DNA of 52,059 bases from a bacterium (lineage in GTDB: Bacteria; Myxococcota_A; Bradymonadia; UBA7976; UBA1532), in the NCBI GenBank assembly GCA_030427205.1, contig JAUHXC010000059.1:1-52059 (forward strand), written 5' to 3'. The translations under genes and the position numbers were made by a program. Shown here piece by piece: positions 1 to 8,843 of this stretch; within the stretch, counting starts at the first letter, position 1; each line of letters begins with the position of its first letter. The notes beneath the pieces were generated by a model that did not search any database, had not been told where the DNA came from, and worked only from the letters and a program-made list of their open reading frames with translations.

Positions 1-146
1 GCGCGACAAGGTCCGGGCGCTGCTCGATGCGCCGGTGGCCGAGTTGGTGAGCTGAATTGATCAGCCGGCGGCACGAAGCCGCCGGCCATGGCCGAGGGGG
101 TCAGTTTTGGTGTCGCCGGGTGGGTCAGTTTTCATGTCGCTTGACA
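1..146 (+). mobile_element. Right end of an IS21-like insertion sequence (partial)
   Basis: The core GGGTCAGTTTT occurs twice in direct orientation at 98-108 and 122-132, 24 bp apart, and the segment ends in TCGCTTGACA near 146. Read on the other strand the end begins TGTCAAGCGACATGAAAAC. Multiple short terminal repeats and a TGT start are typical of IS21-family ends. The rest of the element lies outside the window, so the family call is tentative. Confidence 0.45.
2..55 (+). CDS. C-terminal tail of a truncated gene, possibly IS21-type transposition protein
   Basis: An open frame enters from the left edge and reads RDKVRALLDAPVAELVS before a TGA. Too little is present to identify a family. 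Its position just inside the IS21-like terminal repeats that follow suggests the last gene of that element (IstB-like in known IS21 elements). That is inference from context only. Confidence 0.3.
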   Translation, partial: RDKVRALLDAPVAELVS

Positions 147-764
147 CCCAACCCCGTCCAGGCACCCGATTTCGGTCTCGCGACCCCGTTCTGGGCGCTC
201 GCTGGCGTGACCCGGCCCGATGGTAGGAATGCTCTGGTCCCGCTCTGAACCCCTGTGCAGCGGTGCTTAACCCTTTTCAGTACTCGATCGGTGCGGTCGT
301 GGGTCACATCGACGTGACCCGGTGCTACGCGCCGATCGGGTGGCGGTGGGTGCGGTGCGGGTCACGGGGGCGACGGCGGGCGACAGCGGCGCTGGTGCCG
401 CCTGCACAGGTGAGGACGGGGCTCGTCTGCCCTGCTCGTGCCGAAACGTCGCCCACTGGTGACAATGTGGTCTCGGTGCGTACTTCGTCGTGGGCGCTTG
501 AAATTCCTATCCCCCATCCCCCCAAAGCCCGCCAGAAGTTCGCGACGGATTGGCTGCTGTCGCACGCTGGATCATCCGGCCACGGACAACCTAACCAAGC
601 GACCGCGAATCCGAGCGCGCCCGAGGTTACACCGACGAGTCCCCAGGCGAGGGCTCGTTGCGTTGGTCTTTTTGGTAGCGAGAGGGTCAACGCCGAGGCC
701 AAAATGGCGCGCTCGCTCCCCGGCGCATCCGGAGTCAGCCGGTCTTGGCGCGTACGTAGTTAAC
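147..764. other. Gene-poor stretch between IS end and asparaginase fusion
   Basis: About 620 bases with no credible gene. The overlapping open frames in several frames have no ribosome binding site, no recognisable domain and Arg/Pro-rich composition typical of random high-GC frames. I see no clear hairpin, tRNA or repeat. It is probably intergenic DNA or eroded sequence at the edge of the mobile element. Confidence 0.5.
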
Positions 765-3227
765 CTAGTCTCCAGCGGTGTCTGCGTCCTCATCCCGGTA
801 CAGACTCCGTACAGTCCCGGATGGGCTTTTCCGGTCTGCTACCCGAATCCTGCCTTCCCGAATGGCTTCGTCCAGGACGAAGCGAGGAGAGTACGGCCCG
901 AGCGGGCGGAAGTACTTCAAGAAGCCCCACTCGTCGCAATACCCACGGCGTTCGTACGCGCCAGTCAGGAAGTCCTCGACTTGTTGCATGTGCGCGTCTC
1001 GAGCACTCTCATCGCGCCACTCCTCCGAATCGTCTCCGGCACTCGGCACGTACTTCTCCGCACCCGCAGCGAGTTCGACGGTCACGACGTCGCGGCCAAG
1101 CTCGTCGTCCAGTCGAAGGCCTTTTCGGACCACTCCGGCGTCGATCGCTTTCTTGACGACGAAGTCGACCCGGTGACCTCCATGAGGGCGAAAGTAGCGA
1201 ATGATGACCCACTCATCGCACGCATCCCGTCCGACGTCGCCCTTCCGGATGAAGTCAACCAGCTTCTTCAAGTTCGCCTCGCGCTCGCGGTCGGTCTGCC
1301 AGTCCTCGGAGTCGTCGGGAGCCGACTCGGCGTGGAGTTGTGCCACGTGTAGCTGAGGCCCCCGGGGGCCTGGCCTGATTACTCCCCCGACCTCATGCCC
1401 GATCGGCGGCAGGTCAGCGCCGTCGGCGTCAATGAAAAGCGTCACAAACTGCCCACTCGCCGAACGGATACGGGCGAACCCATACCTGTCTCGGTGACGG
1501 TGCATCACGCCGCGGAGCGGCTGGCCGTCCTTAGTGACAGCGAACGCGCGTGCGCGGTCGCCGTCCACGCGCGGAGCGCGTCGCTGGAAGAACACGATGT
1601 CCTCTCCGGCCAGAGTGTCTATCGACGGAATGCACGCGCCACTTGCGAACTCGTACTCCGTGCCGTCCTGGCTTCGCACTACATTGGGATCGCCCAGCTC
1701 GGTGACCGTTCCACCCGTCCAACCGGGCTCTGCGGGACCAGCGCCGACCTGTTCTGAGTTCAAGTCGAACGCCTGCTCAAGAGAGCCTTCGGTCACGTCA
1801 TCGAGCGCGAGGAGTTCGATGCCGGCCCCGTGCGCCATCTTTCGCGCTGCATCGGTGATCGCTCCGGTCAGCAACACGATGGCGCTGTCCGAAGCTGCGA
1901 CCTCGAGGCACTGTTGGGCCCTCGCGATGATTCGTTCGTCAATCGTTTGAGCGGGCGGAATCTCCACGCGCACGTGTTTCGTCCCACTCGAGTGGGGAAC
2001 CGCCACTTGAACCCACCATGACCCATCCTCGTAGGCCCCGAAGTTGATCAACGCCGAGCTGAACACACGTTTGATCTGTCCGTAGAGCCGGTTGACCTGC
2101 TCGACCGGGATCGACGCCGCTGCCGGATACCCCGGAACCACGCCCCCTAGAGTTCGAGGACGGTCGACTTCTCCACACAGATTCGCATCGAAATAGGTGG
2201 CGATGTCAGTCCGGCCAAGTCCGGAACGGAGGAGCAGGCAGAGTTTCGCATAACTCGCCTCGCTAGTCATGTTGTACGCGCTCAACGCTCCGACATCGCG
2301 GAGCCACTTCGCGGCACCATACTGAGCGAGGTCGACCGAACCCCGAGGTACCCGGCTTCGGACGACGACGACTCCGCCGCGATCCCGAACGTCCTGCAGC
2401 CAACTTCTAAGCGGGTCTTCGGGCGCAGTTCCTGACCCGAAGACTTCAAGGATCACTCCAAGGCGCTCCCCGGCGGCCGGTGGGTCGGGGAGGAATCGCC
2501 TATCCAAACCAGGGTGCAGCGAGACGGTTGGAAGCCACACATCCGAATGCGCCCTCGCAGCAATCGATCGCCTAGCGGGGAGGTCGAGGTCTTGGTTCAG
2601 CGCGATGCGGATCCCCGCGGACCCGATCGGGGCGAGGTTCGGAGAGGCGAATCCAGTGAACTCGCCAACGCTGACCTTCGTCGCCCTGTTTCCGCGAAGG
2701 AGCTTGTCGTCGAAGAAGAGCCCGACCTCGGGCCTTTTCTGCGGAGTCGCAGCAAACTCGACCGCGGTCAGTAGGTTTCGAACGGCGTCAGTCCGGTGCA
2801 TCGCGAGCGGTCGTTGAGATCCGGTCACTACCACGGGGCTGGTCAGTTCGCCGAGCAGGAACGACAGGGCCGACGAGGTCCAAGCCATGGTGTCGGTCCC
2901 ATGCACGACGACGAATCCGTCGTAGCGACCCGTGGCCGACGCCAACTGGATCGCATCCGCCATGTCCAACCAGTCGGAAGGTATCAGGGCCGAACTGTCG
3001 ACCGGCTTGTTCGTGTACTCATCGACTAGCGATAGCTGGATCTCGTGTGTGGTGTCCTCCTGATCGTCCAACAGCAACACGATTCCATTGTCGCGTAGTT
3101 GGATGGCGGGTGGTAGGATTGTGGCAACCTTCGAGAGGAACTCTTGAGAAGACATGCACTCGTCCAGGCCGCGCTGCATTCCGATCGTACCACCGGTGTA
3201 CAAAAGGCCGACGTGTGTCTGCTTCAC
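765..3227 (-). CDS. Asparaginase-fold protein fused to Mrr-like, OB-fold and duplicated C-terminal domains
   Basis: Residues about 1-350 form a type I L-asparaginase/GatD-like domain, with TGGTIG at 11-16, HGTDTM at 109-114 (both nucleophile-region Thr residues and the Asp present), VVTGSQRP and NMTSEASYAKL. Next comes a region resembling the C-terminal half of Mrr-type endonuclease folds (IVLLTGAITDAARKMA). A cold-shock-like OB segment follows (RYGFARI, FVTLFIDADG). Two related repeats of about 80 residues end the protein, each with CDEW...YFRP and probably winged-helix-like. Ordinary asparaginases are about 330 residues; this one has 820. The frame is open back to 3365, but I choose GTG at 3227. 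It follows GGAGG, it starts 7 residues before the first strand, and the upstream part lies in a 29-bp duplication. A role in nucleic-acid-linked defence is inference from fusion and neighbours; enzyme activity is plausible but unproven. Confidence 0.7.
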   Translation of the reverse strand: MKQTHVGLLYTGGTIGMQRGLDECMSSQEFLSKVATILPPAIQLRDNGIVLLLDDQEDTTHEIQLSLVDEYTNKPVDSSALIPSDWLDMADAIQLASATGRYDGFVVVHGTDTMAWTSSALSFLLGELTSPVVVTGSQRPLAMHRTDAVRNLLTAVEFAATPQKRPEVGLFFDDKLLRGNRATKVSVGEFTGFASPNLAPIGSAGIRIALNQDLDLPARRSIAARAHSDVWLPTVSLHPGLDRRFLPDPPAAGERLGVILEVFGSGTAPEDPLRSWLQDVRDRGGVVVVRSRVPRGSVDLAQYGAAKWLRDVGALSAYNMTSEASYAKLCLLLRSGLGRTDIATYFDANLCGEVDRPRTLGGVVPGYPAAASIPVEQVNRLYGQIKRVFSSALINFGAYEDGSWWVQVAVPHSSGTKHVRVEIPPAQTIDERIIARAQQCLEVAASDSAIVLLTGAITDAARKMAHGAGIELLALDDVTEGSLEQAFDLNSEQVGAGPAEPGWTGGTVTELGDPNVVRSQDGTEYEFASGACIPSIDTLAGEDIVFFQRRAPRVDGDRARAFAVTKDGQPLRGVMHRHRDRYGFARIRSASGQFVTLFIDADGADLPPIGHEVGGVIRPGPRGPQLHVAQLHAESAPDDSEDWQTDREREANLKKLVDFIRKGDVGRDACDEWVIIRYFRPHGGHRVDFVVKKAIDAGVVRKGLRLDDELGRDVVTVELAAGAEKYVPSAGDDSEEWRDESARDAHMQQVEDFLTGAYERRGYCDEWGFLKYFRPLGPYSPRFVLDEAIREGRIRVADRKSPSGTVRSLYRDEDADTAGD

Positions 3228-3321
3228 CCTTCCTCCATTCGCTCCGAAGACGGCCCTTCGCCGCATCCAACCCCGTAACCAGTACCGCACGAATGGCGTC
3301 GCGTCTACGGAAGAAGGGGGA

Positions 3322-3379
3322 AGAAGTGACGACCATGTGTAGAGGCGGGAAGAAGTGACGACCATGTGTAGAGGCGGGA
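3322..3379. repeat. Perfect 29-bp direct tandem duplication
   Basis: Positions 3322-3350 and 3351-3379 are identical, each containing GTGACGACCATGTGTAGAGG. The duplication sits upstream of the asparaginase start. It could be a mobile-element end, a duplicated regulatory site or a slippage product. I cannot identify the source. Confidence 0.85.
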
Positions 3380-3939
3380 CGGGGGCTTGGAGGTCATCAT
3401 GCCCGAGTACGGTGGGGCCTGCCGACTCCGGGTCAAATAGACCACCTCGCCGGTCTTGGTCGGGTCGTCATGATCGACGCGCGGCGCTCCGGCGACCACG
3501 AGCAATGTCCCCCAGACGCACCCAGCCACTGCGCCTCTCGACGGCGCCAGCACCATCACCGTGACTGCATCCGTCGGCCGCGCAGGCAGCTACCCGCTCG
3601 GCGCGAGCGCCCAGAATGTCAGTGGCCCCTCCTGACACGACCGGCAGGTTACGCTCGGCGACCGGTTCGACCGGTCCACCGCAACCGAGCACAACCTGAC
3701 GGTGCTCGCCCGCGACCGGGGCTGATCGACGCCCGCGATGTCGTGGCGATGGCGTGCTGCACGACCGCGTCCTGGACATCATCTGCAGCGCGCCGAGTCG
3801 CCGCAGCCGGCATCTCCGAGTGTGGGTCGTCGCCTGCTCGGAGCGCTCGCTGACGCCCTGCCGGGGTTGTCCTTCTCGGCGCTCGTTGCCGTTCGTGGGC
3901 GCTGTGAAGCGGTGCTGACGACGCTTCATCGAGGCACCG

Positions 3940-4442
3940 CGGACCGATCTCGGATCGCCGAAACCGCCTCCCGAGGCACCCCCGCCAGGATCTCGCTTCT
4001 TCGAAACCACCTCCGGCGCGACCGTCGACCGATCGCCCGATCGACGAAACGCCTGCCGAGGCACCCCCCGCAGGATCTGCGTTCGGCGAAATCGCCGCGC
4101 GAGGGCCTTCGGGGTCTTCTGCCTTCGGCCGAAGTCCCTCGCGCGGCGTTTGGCGGATCCGCAGATCCTGCGGGGGGTCGCTCCGACGGCGTTTCCGCCC
4201 GACGCGCGCGGCCAGAAGCGCCTCGGGCGGCGTTTTCGCCGACCTCAGATCCTGCGGGGGGTCGCCCCGACGGCGTTTTCGACCGGCGCGTTCGGCCAGA
4301 AGCGCCTCGGGCGGCGTTTTCGCCGACCTCAGATCTTGCGAGGGGTCGCGACGGAGGCGTTTTCGGTCGGCTCACTCGGCGAGAGACACCGCGGGCGGCG
4401 GTTTCGAGCGCTGAAGATCCTCGGCGACCCCACGGGCGGCGT
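3940..4442. repeat. Degenerate 84-bp tandem repeat array
   Basis: The clearest units begin near 4128, 4211, 4295 and 4379. They share a core close to GCCTCGGGCGGCGTTTTCGC followed by ACCTCAGATCCTGCGGGG. More divergent, partly rearranged copies of the CGAGGCACC / AGGATCT elements lie at about 3957-4100. The period of 84 is divisible by three, so frames on both strands stay open and give 28-residue repeats, but none has a convincing start. It sits just downstream of the RloA-RloB operon. It does not resemble CRISPR, because units are contiguous without spacers. Confidence 0.7.
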
Positions 4443-4475
4443 TCATCGCCTGCCTCTGCAGCTGGCCCGCCCGCG

Positions 4476-5156
4476 TCAGTCGGACTCGAGCTCGATCAGC
4501 CGCGCGACGAGCCGGTCGACCGTGGTCGATGGGTTCGCCCGCTCGGCGGACAGCGCGCCGTGATGCGCGCGCAGCTTCTCGGCGTGGCGAATCGCCGCGT
4601 GGACCTTTTCGCGGATGGCGTAGAAGACGTTGGGGTCGTTCTTCTGATAGCGCCGGCCGAGGTAACGCGCGATGCGTCCGCTGTAGGTCGTGCGGTCGAG
4701 CGCGGCGTCGCAGTACTCCCAGTGGCAGAGGTACCACAGCTCGAAGGCCTCGTTGCTGTAGGCGACGTGCACGTCGTTCGCGGCGGCGGTGTGCAGCGCC
4801 GCGTTGAAGCGCTCGGCGGGGAAGCTGTCTCGGTCGAAGACCGCCCAGGCCTCGCTGAACGGGTCGTCGCCCTCGGCAGCCGTCCGCAGCTCGATCGCGC
4901 GGTTGACGACGTCGAGGGTGTTCTCGCCGATGCCGTGGATCTGGCAGACGGCCTTGGGCACCCGGAACTGCTGGAAGTAGCCCGGCTCGGTGCGCGCGCC
5001 CTCGCAGACGATGAGGATCCGCGGGCGGATCGCCCGATCGCCGAGCGCGCGCCGGGCGCCCCCGGTCCGGCGAGCGGCGCGCTTGGCCTCACGCTCGGCC
5101 CGCCGGGCCCGCGCCTTCTCGTCTTTCTGCTTCTGCGCGACCTTGCTCGGGCTCAC
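4476..5156 (-). CDS. rloB: RloB-family protein of an AbiL/Rlo abortive-infection pair
   Basis: This 226-residue protein has a very basic N-terminus (about 1-45, Lys/Arg/Ala rich). A Toprim-like start follows (ILIVCEGARTEPGYFQQF), with AVFDRD and the family signature SNEAFELWYLCH in the middle. RloB proteins are paired with AAA ATPases in restriction-linked and AbiL-type phage-defence loci, where they are thought to be the nuclease partner. The start is GTG, overlapping the upstream ATPase stop in a GTGA. That overlap implies translational coupling and a fixed ratio of the two proteins. The function is established only for relatives, but the family call is strong. Confidence 0.82.
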   Translation of the reverse strand: MSPSKVAQKQKDEKARARRAEREAKRAARRTGGARRALGDRAIRPRILIVCEGARTEPGYFQQFRVPKAVCQIHGIGENTLDVVNRAIELRTAAEGDDPFSEAWAVFDRDSFPAERFNAALHTAAANDVHVAYSNEAFELWYLCHWEYCDAALDRTTYSGRIARYLGRRYQKNDPNVFYAIREKVHAAIRHAEKLRAHHGALSAERANPSTTVDRLVARLIELESD

Positions 5157-6436
5157 TCCGGATCGCCCTCTTCTTCGGCCCGGGGGATGACCGACGCGAG
5201 GTCGCCGGGGAACGGCACGCCGCCGTAGCGGCCGCTGAGGTAGCGCTTCTCGTAGCGCTCGTCGTTGCGCACGCCCTTGATGTCGGCCAGCGAGAAGAGC
5301 GTCGTCTCGCCGCGGCGGTTCTTCTCGGTGAACCAGATCTGGTCGCGCCTCAGGGTGCGGTGGTCGAGCAGATGGGTATCGTGGGTGGTCGCGATGAGCT
5401 GGGCGCCCGAGGCGCGCGCTTGCGGCGAGCGGAAGAGCGCGAGCAGCTCGCGAGAGAGGTTGGGGTGCAGCCGGGCGTCGAGCTCGTCGATGATGACGGT
5501 CAAGCCTCGGGTGATGGCGTCGATGAGCACGCCAGCGAGGCCGACGAGCTTCTGAGTCCCGCTGGATTCGTGCTCTTCCAGCGAGAAGCGCACAGTCCCG
5601 GCAGGGCGCCCGTCGGCGCCATGGACCCGATGCAGTGTCTCGATGTCGGTGACCTCCATGCGACCGTCGTCATCGAGGCGCAGGCGACCGGACGCGATCG
5701 ACTGCGAGCTGATGAACCCTTCGAGTGGAGCGGTCTTCGCCGACAAGCCCTCGATGTCCACGTCGAGGCGGCTGACGAGTTCGACGATCGGGCCGACGAG
5801 CGTGGTCTTCCGCTCGATCTGCCGCGTGGTCCATTGCAGCGCTTTCGCACCCGAGGCGTTGTCAGAGATGCGACCGAAGCGCGCGACGAGCCGCCGCGCA
5901 ACCTGCACGTTGAACTCGTGGGCCACCCACAAGAACAACTTCTCCGGCGCCATGAACCGGGTCAGCTGCGCCGCGTCGGCCAGCGTCGGCGAGACCGTGA
6001 CGCTCTGCTCGACGCGCTCGAACAGCGGGCGCTCCTCACCATCGACAATGGCAAAAAGCCACTCGCCGATGATGGCCTCGGCGGTGAACTCCACCCCGTA
6101 GCGGTATTCGTGATCGTCGAGCAACAGGACGACTTCGAACTCGGTGGGCGCGTCACGCAGGTCGGTTCGCAGGCGGAAGGGCTCGGCCGGCAGCCTCACG
6201 GGCCTCTCGGTGACCATGTGCCTGAAGGTGGCCAGCGCTTTGTACACGTTCGACTTGCCGCTGGCGTTGGCCCCGTAGATCAGCGCGCTGGTCAGGACTC
6301 GTCGCCCGTCGGGCAGCTCGATGCAGTTGGCGGCGTCGGTCTCCGGATCGCGGGCCTTCTGGTCGGACGCGACCATGCTCAACGTGACCGCTTCGGCGAT
6401 CGAGCGGAAGTTGCGGACAGTGAACTCGAGCAGCAC
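5153..6436 (-). CDS. rloA: RloA-like AAA ATPase (SMC/OLD-type), partner of RloB
   Basis: The protein of 427 residues begins LLEFTVRNFRSIAEAVTLSM, the usual N-terminal strand of AAA_15/AAA_21 ATPases. Walker A is GANASGKSN, the signature-type region is SSGTQKL, Walker B is LTVIIDELDARLHP, and the switch His lies in ATTHDTHLLD. The C-terminus ends in YLSGRYGGVPF, a motif I recognise from RloA/AbiLi proteins. The frame stays open far upstream, but that part is antisense to the next gene. I take GTG at 6434-6436, just before the conserved first strand. It is the first gene of the two-gene RloA-RloB operon, with a 4-base GTGA overlap. It probably acts as the sensor or motor that holds RloB inactive until infection. 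Confidence 0.82.
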   Translation of the reverse strand: MLLEFTVRNFRSIAEAVTLSMVASDQKARDPETDAANCIELPDGRRVLTSALIYGANASGKSNVYKALATFRHMVTERPVRLPAEPFRLRTDLRDAPTEFEVVLLLDDHEYRYGVEFTAEAIIGEWLFAIVDGEERPLFERVEQSVTVSPTLADAAQLTRFMAPEKLFLWVAHEFNVQVARRLVARFGRISDNASGAKALQWTTRQIERKTTLVGPIVELVSRLDVDIEGLSAKTAPLEGFISSQSIASGRLRLDDDGRMEVTDIETLHRVHGADGRPAGTVRFSLEEHESSGTQKLVGLAGVLIDAITRGLTVIIDELDARLHPNLSRELLALFRSPQARASGAQLIATTHDTHLLDHRTLRRDQIWFTEKNRRGETTLFSLADIKGVRNDERYEKRYLSGRYGGVPFPGDLASVIPRAEEEGDPE

Positions 6437-6540
6437 GGCGGGCCTCCGACAGTCGCTCGTGAAAAAATCACGAGTTCCCGCGCGAGCGCAAGCTCGAGCC
6501 TTCGATCGGGGGCGGTCGACCGACAGCGGGCGCGTGACGC

Positions 6541-7401
6541 TCAGCGGCGAAACGGCGCGGCGAGCTGGCCGATGTAGTCGGTGGGGTAGGTCTCGTCGCC
6601 TTCGAAGCCGATGGCGTCGGGCGGGATGTCGTGGCCCGGGTCGTAGCGGGTGCCGAAGAGCTGGTCCCAGCAGATGAGGTTGCCGCCGTAGTTCGAGTGG
6701 CCGCCCGGTCCGCGGCGGGCGTGGTGCCAGCGGTGAAGCTCGGCCATGGCGAACAGGTGGTTGAGCGGGCCGAGGCGCAGGTCGAGGTTGCCGTGCTGGA
6801 AGAGGCCGTGGATGGCGCCGACGACGAGGAACATGGAGATGATCGCCGGCGGCACGCCCAGCAGCATCAAGACCGGCAGCTGGGTGAAGAAGATCAGGCC
6901 CGCGTCGAGCGGGTGGAAGCGGCCGGCGTTGAGCCAGTACATGCGCGGCGCGCTGTGGTGCACCGCGTGCAGGCGCCAGAGCGCGGGCACGGTGTGCATC
7001 CAGCGGTGCAGCCAATAATAAGGCAGCTCGGCGATGGCCAGCGCGAGCAGGAGCTGGAGCGGCCAGGGCCAGTCGACCGGCCAGAGGGTCCAGGGCACGA
7101 CGGCGGCGCCGAAGAGCGCGGCGAGGGCGGCGAGGAAGACCGCGCGCAGGACCTCGGAGAGCGCGATGAACGAGACGGCGGTGTGCAGAAAGTCGGTGAG
7201 GCGGTCGCCGCGGGGGTGATTCCAGGCCGGGTCGAAGGGCATCAGCCGCTCGGCGACGGCGACGACCAGGGCGGTGGCGAGCGAGGCGACGCCGACGACC
7301 AGCGGCGGCGAGATGCGCTGCATGGCCCACCACGCGAGGGCCAGGCCGCCGAACATGGCGAGCGGGAAGAGGCCGTAGCGGGCGATGGCGGGCGGGGTCA
7401 C
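6541..7401 (-). CDS. Membrane fatty acid hydroxylase / sterol desaturase family protein
   Basis: A 286-residue integral membrane protein with about four to five hydrophobic helices. It carries the His clusters of the di-iron hydroxylase superfamily: HRWMH, HAVHH and, near the C-terminus, LHRWHH plus HSNYGGNL. Such enzymes use two iron atoms and O2 to hydroxylate or desaturate lipids or sterols at the membrane. Substrate cannot be read from the sequence. Its GTG start overlaps the stop of the upstream RNA methyltransferase in GTGA, so the two are co-translated. The longer upstream frame is Arg/His rich and antisense-like, so I discard it. Confidence 0.8.
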   Translation of the reverse strand: MTPPAIARYGLFPLAMFGGLALAWWAMQRISPPLVVGVASLATALVVAVAERLMPFDPAWNHPRGDRLTDFLHTAVSFIALSEVLRAVFLAALAALFGAAVVPWTLWPVDWPWPLQLLLALAIAELPYYWLHRWMHTVPALWRLHAVHHSAPRMYWLNAGRFHPLDAGLIFFTQLPVLMLLGVPPAIISMFLVVGAIHGLFQHGNLDLRLGPLNHLFAMAELHRWHHARRGPGGHSNYGGNLICWDQLFGTRYDPGHDIPPDAIGFEGDETYPTDYIGQLAAPFRR

Positions 7402-8843
7402 GGGCTCGGCTCGGTGAGGGCGCGCCAGCCGAGCAAGACGGTGGTGGTCGCGGCGGCGACGTTGAGGCTGTCGATGGCGCCCCACATGGGGATCTCGACG
7501 ATCAGATCGGCGGCGGCGCGCAGGCTGGGCGGCACGCCGCTGTCTTCAGCGCCCATGACAAACAGCGGCCGTGGCGGGTACGGGGCCCGGTGGAACGGCA
7601 CGCTGTCGGGGGTCTGCTGTACGGCGACGATCTGGTAGTCGCCCTCGCGGGCCATGCGCACGAGGGCCGCGGGGTCGGGGGCGTGGCGCAGCGGCAGGAT
7701 GCGGTCGGTGCCGCGGGCCGGGCTGCGGAAGAGGTCGGCGCGGCCCATGAGGAAGACCTCGCGCAGGCCGGCGGCTTCGGCGCTGCGCACGGCGACGCCG
7801 AGGTTGATGTCGAAGCGCGGCTGGCACATGGCGAGGGCCGCCGGGCGGCGCTGGGCCCGGGGGATCGGGTCGCCGGGGCGCAGGCCATAGGGCGGCCGGG
7901 CGGAGGGCGCGTCGCTGCGGGCGTGCGGGCCGAGGCGGCGGTCGATGGCGGCGGCGGTGTAGTGGCCTTCCCGGGCGCGGCGGGCGAGCCAGGCGACGCC
8001 CGGATCGCGGTCGGCCGAGAGTCTCGCGAGGGCCGGGTGATCGGGCGGCAGCGCGCGGGCGGCGGCGGCGCGCACCCGCGGGTCGGCGTCGGCGGCGAGC
8101 GGGGTCAGCGCGTCGAGCGCGGTCAGCGTGTCGATCGCGGCCATTCGGGCGAGGCCCCAGGCAGCGGCGACCCGCGGGCCGTCGAGCAGCGCTTCGAGGG
8201 TGCGCCGGTCGGCGACGTGGTCCAAGGCCGTGGTGCGGCCGGCGCGGGCGGCGTCGAGCAGCGCGGGCGCGCTCGGGTCGAGGCGGGCCAACAGGCGGTG
8301 CACGACCGGCGGCGCGTCGGGGGCCGGGTCGAGGGCGCTCAGGGCCGCGGCGTCGAGTCGACCGGCGTCGAGGTCGAGGGTCTCGAGCGCGTGGGCCGCC
8401 CGCTCGACCACCCCCGGATCGTCGTCTCCGAGCGCGGCGCACAGCGCGGCGGGGTCGGTCGCCGGCGTCGCGCAGGCCCGTCGGATCCGCGGCTCGGGGT
8501 CGCTGCGCAGGCGCTCGGCGAGCGCCGGCTCGGCGCCTTCGGCTATCACCGCGAGGACGCGGGCGACGCCGATGCGCAGGCGCAGGGGGCGGCCCGCGTC
8601 GGCCAGGGCAGTCCGCAAGCGCGCCCGGGCCCGAGCGGGGTGCACGTCGCTGAGGATGCGCGCCGCGCGCCGCCGGGTGATGCGCTGCGGCGCGTCGAGC
8701 AGCGCGAGCAGCGCGTCGAGCAGCGGGCCGTCGGCGCGGGCGGCGACCCGGGCCCGGGCGCCATCGCGGGCGATGGGGTCGGGATCGTAGAGCGCCGTAT
8801 CGAGGGCCAGCTGCGGCTCGAAGGGCGTCGCGGGGCGGCTCAT
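7398..8843 (-). CDS. HEAT-repeat protein fused to SpoU/TrmH-type RNA 2'-O-methyltransferase
   Basis: 481 residues starting at ATG 8843. The first about 300 residues are Ala/Leu/Arg-rich HEAT-like helical repeats (recurring DPxxRRxAAxAL patterns). The last about 170 carry the SPOUT fold: motif 1 in FDINLGVAVRSAEAAGL, motif 2 in FVMGAEDSGVP, motif 3 in IPMWGAIDSLNVAAA, which forms the SAM-binding knot. SpoU enzymes methylate the 2'-OH of rRNA or tRNA ribose. The HEAT fusion is unusual and may provide an RNA- or ribosome-binding scaffold; that is inference. The desaturase-family gene follows in a GTGA overlap. An apparent longer frame upstream is antisense to the transporter gene. Confidence 0.78.
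   Translation of the reverse strand: MSRPATPFEPQLALDTALYDPDPIARDGARARVAARADGPLLDALLALLDAPQRITRRRAARILSDVHPARARARLRTALADAGRPLRLRIGVARVLAVIAEGAEPALAERLRSDPEPRIRRACATPATDPAALCAALGDDDPGVVERAAHALETLDLDAGRLDAAALSALDPAPDAPPVVHRLLARLDPSAPALLDAARAGRTTALDHVADRRTLEALLDGPRVAAAWGLARMAAIDTLTALDALTPLAADADPRVRAAAARALPPDHPALARLSADRDPGVAWLARRAREGHYTAAAIDRRLGPHARSDAPSARPPYGLRPGDPIPRAQRRPAALAMCQPRFDINLGVAVRSAEAAGLREVFLMGRADLFRSPARGTDRILPLRHAPDPAALVRMAREGDYQIVAVQQTPDSVPFHRAPYPPRPLFVMGAEDSGVPPSLRAAADLIVEIPMWGAIDSLNVAAATTTVLLGWRALTEPSP

Larger units (their letters stand above)
3228..4475. other. Long non-coding stretch rich in repeats
   Basis: About 1.25 kb separate the asparaginase fusion from RloB. The left part holds a 29-bp direct duplication and the right part an 84-bp degenerate tandem repeat, both listed separately. 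Between them (about 3380-3930) I see no gene with a plausible start and no recognisable protein. Long overlapping frames on both strands are compositional. Confidence 0.5.

Noticed and set aside
325..763. Overlapping frames in the first kilobase
   Set aside because: None has a domain, a ribosome site or codon preference; they overlap each other in opposing frames.
3940..4442. Possible CRISPR array
   Set aside because: Units are contiguous, long and diverged, with no unique spacers and no cas genes nearby.
3738..5228. A 496-residue plus-strand frame across the 84-bp repeats and rloB
   Set aside because: It is antisense to RloB, whose motifs are clear, and its composition is Arg/Ala/Pro noise. 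The repeats keep it open because 84 is divisible by three.
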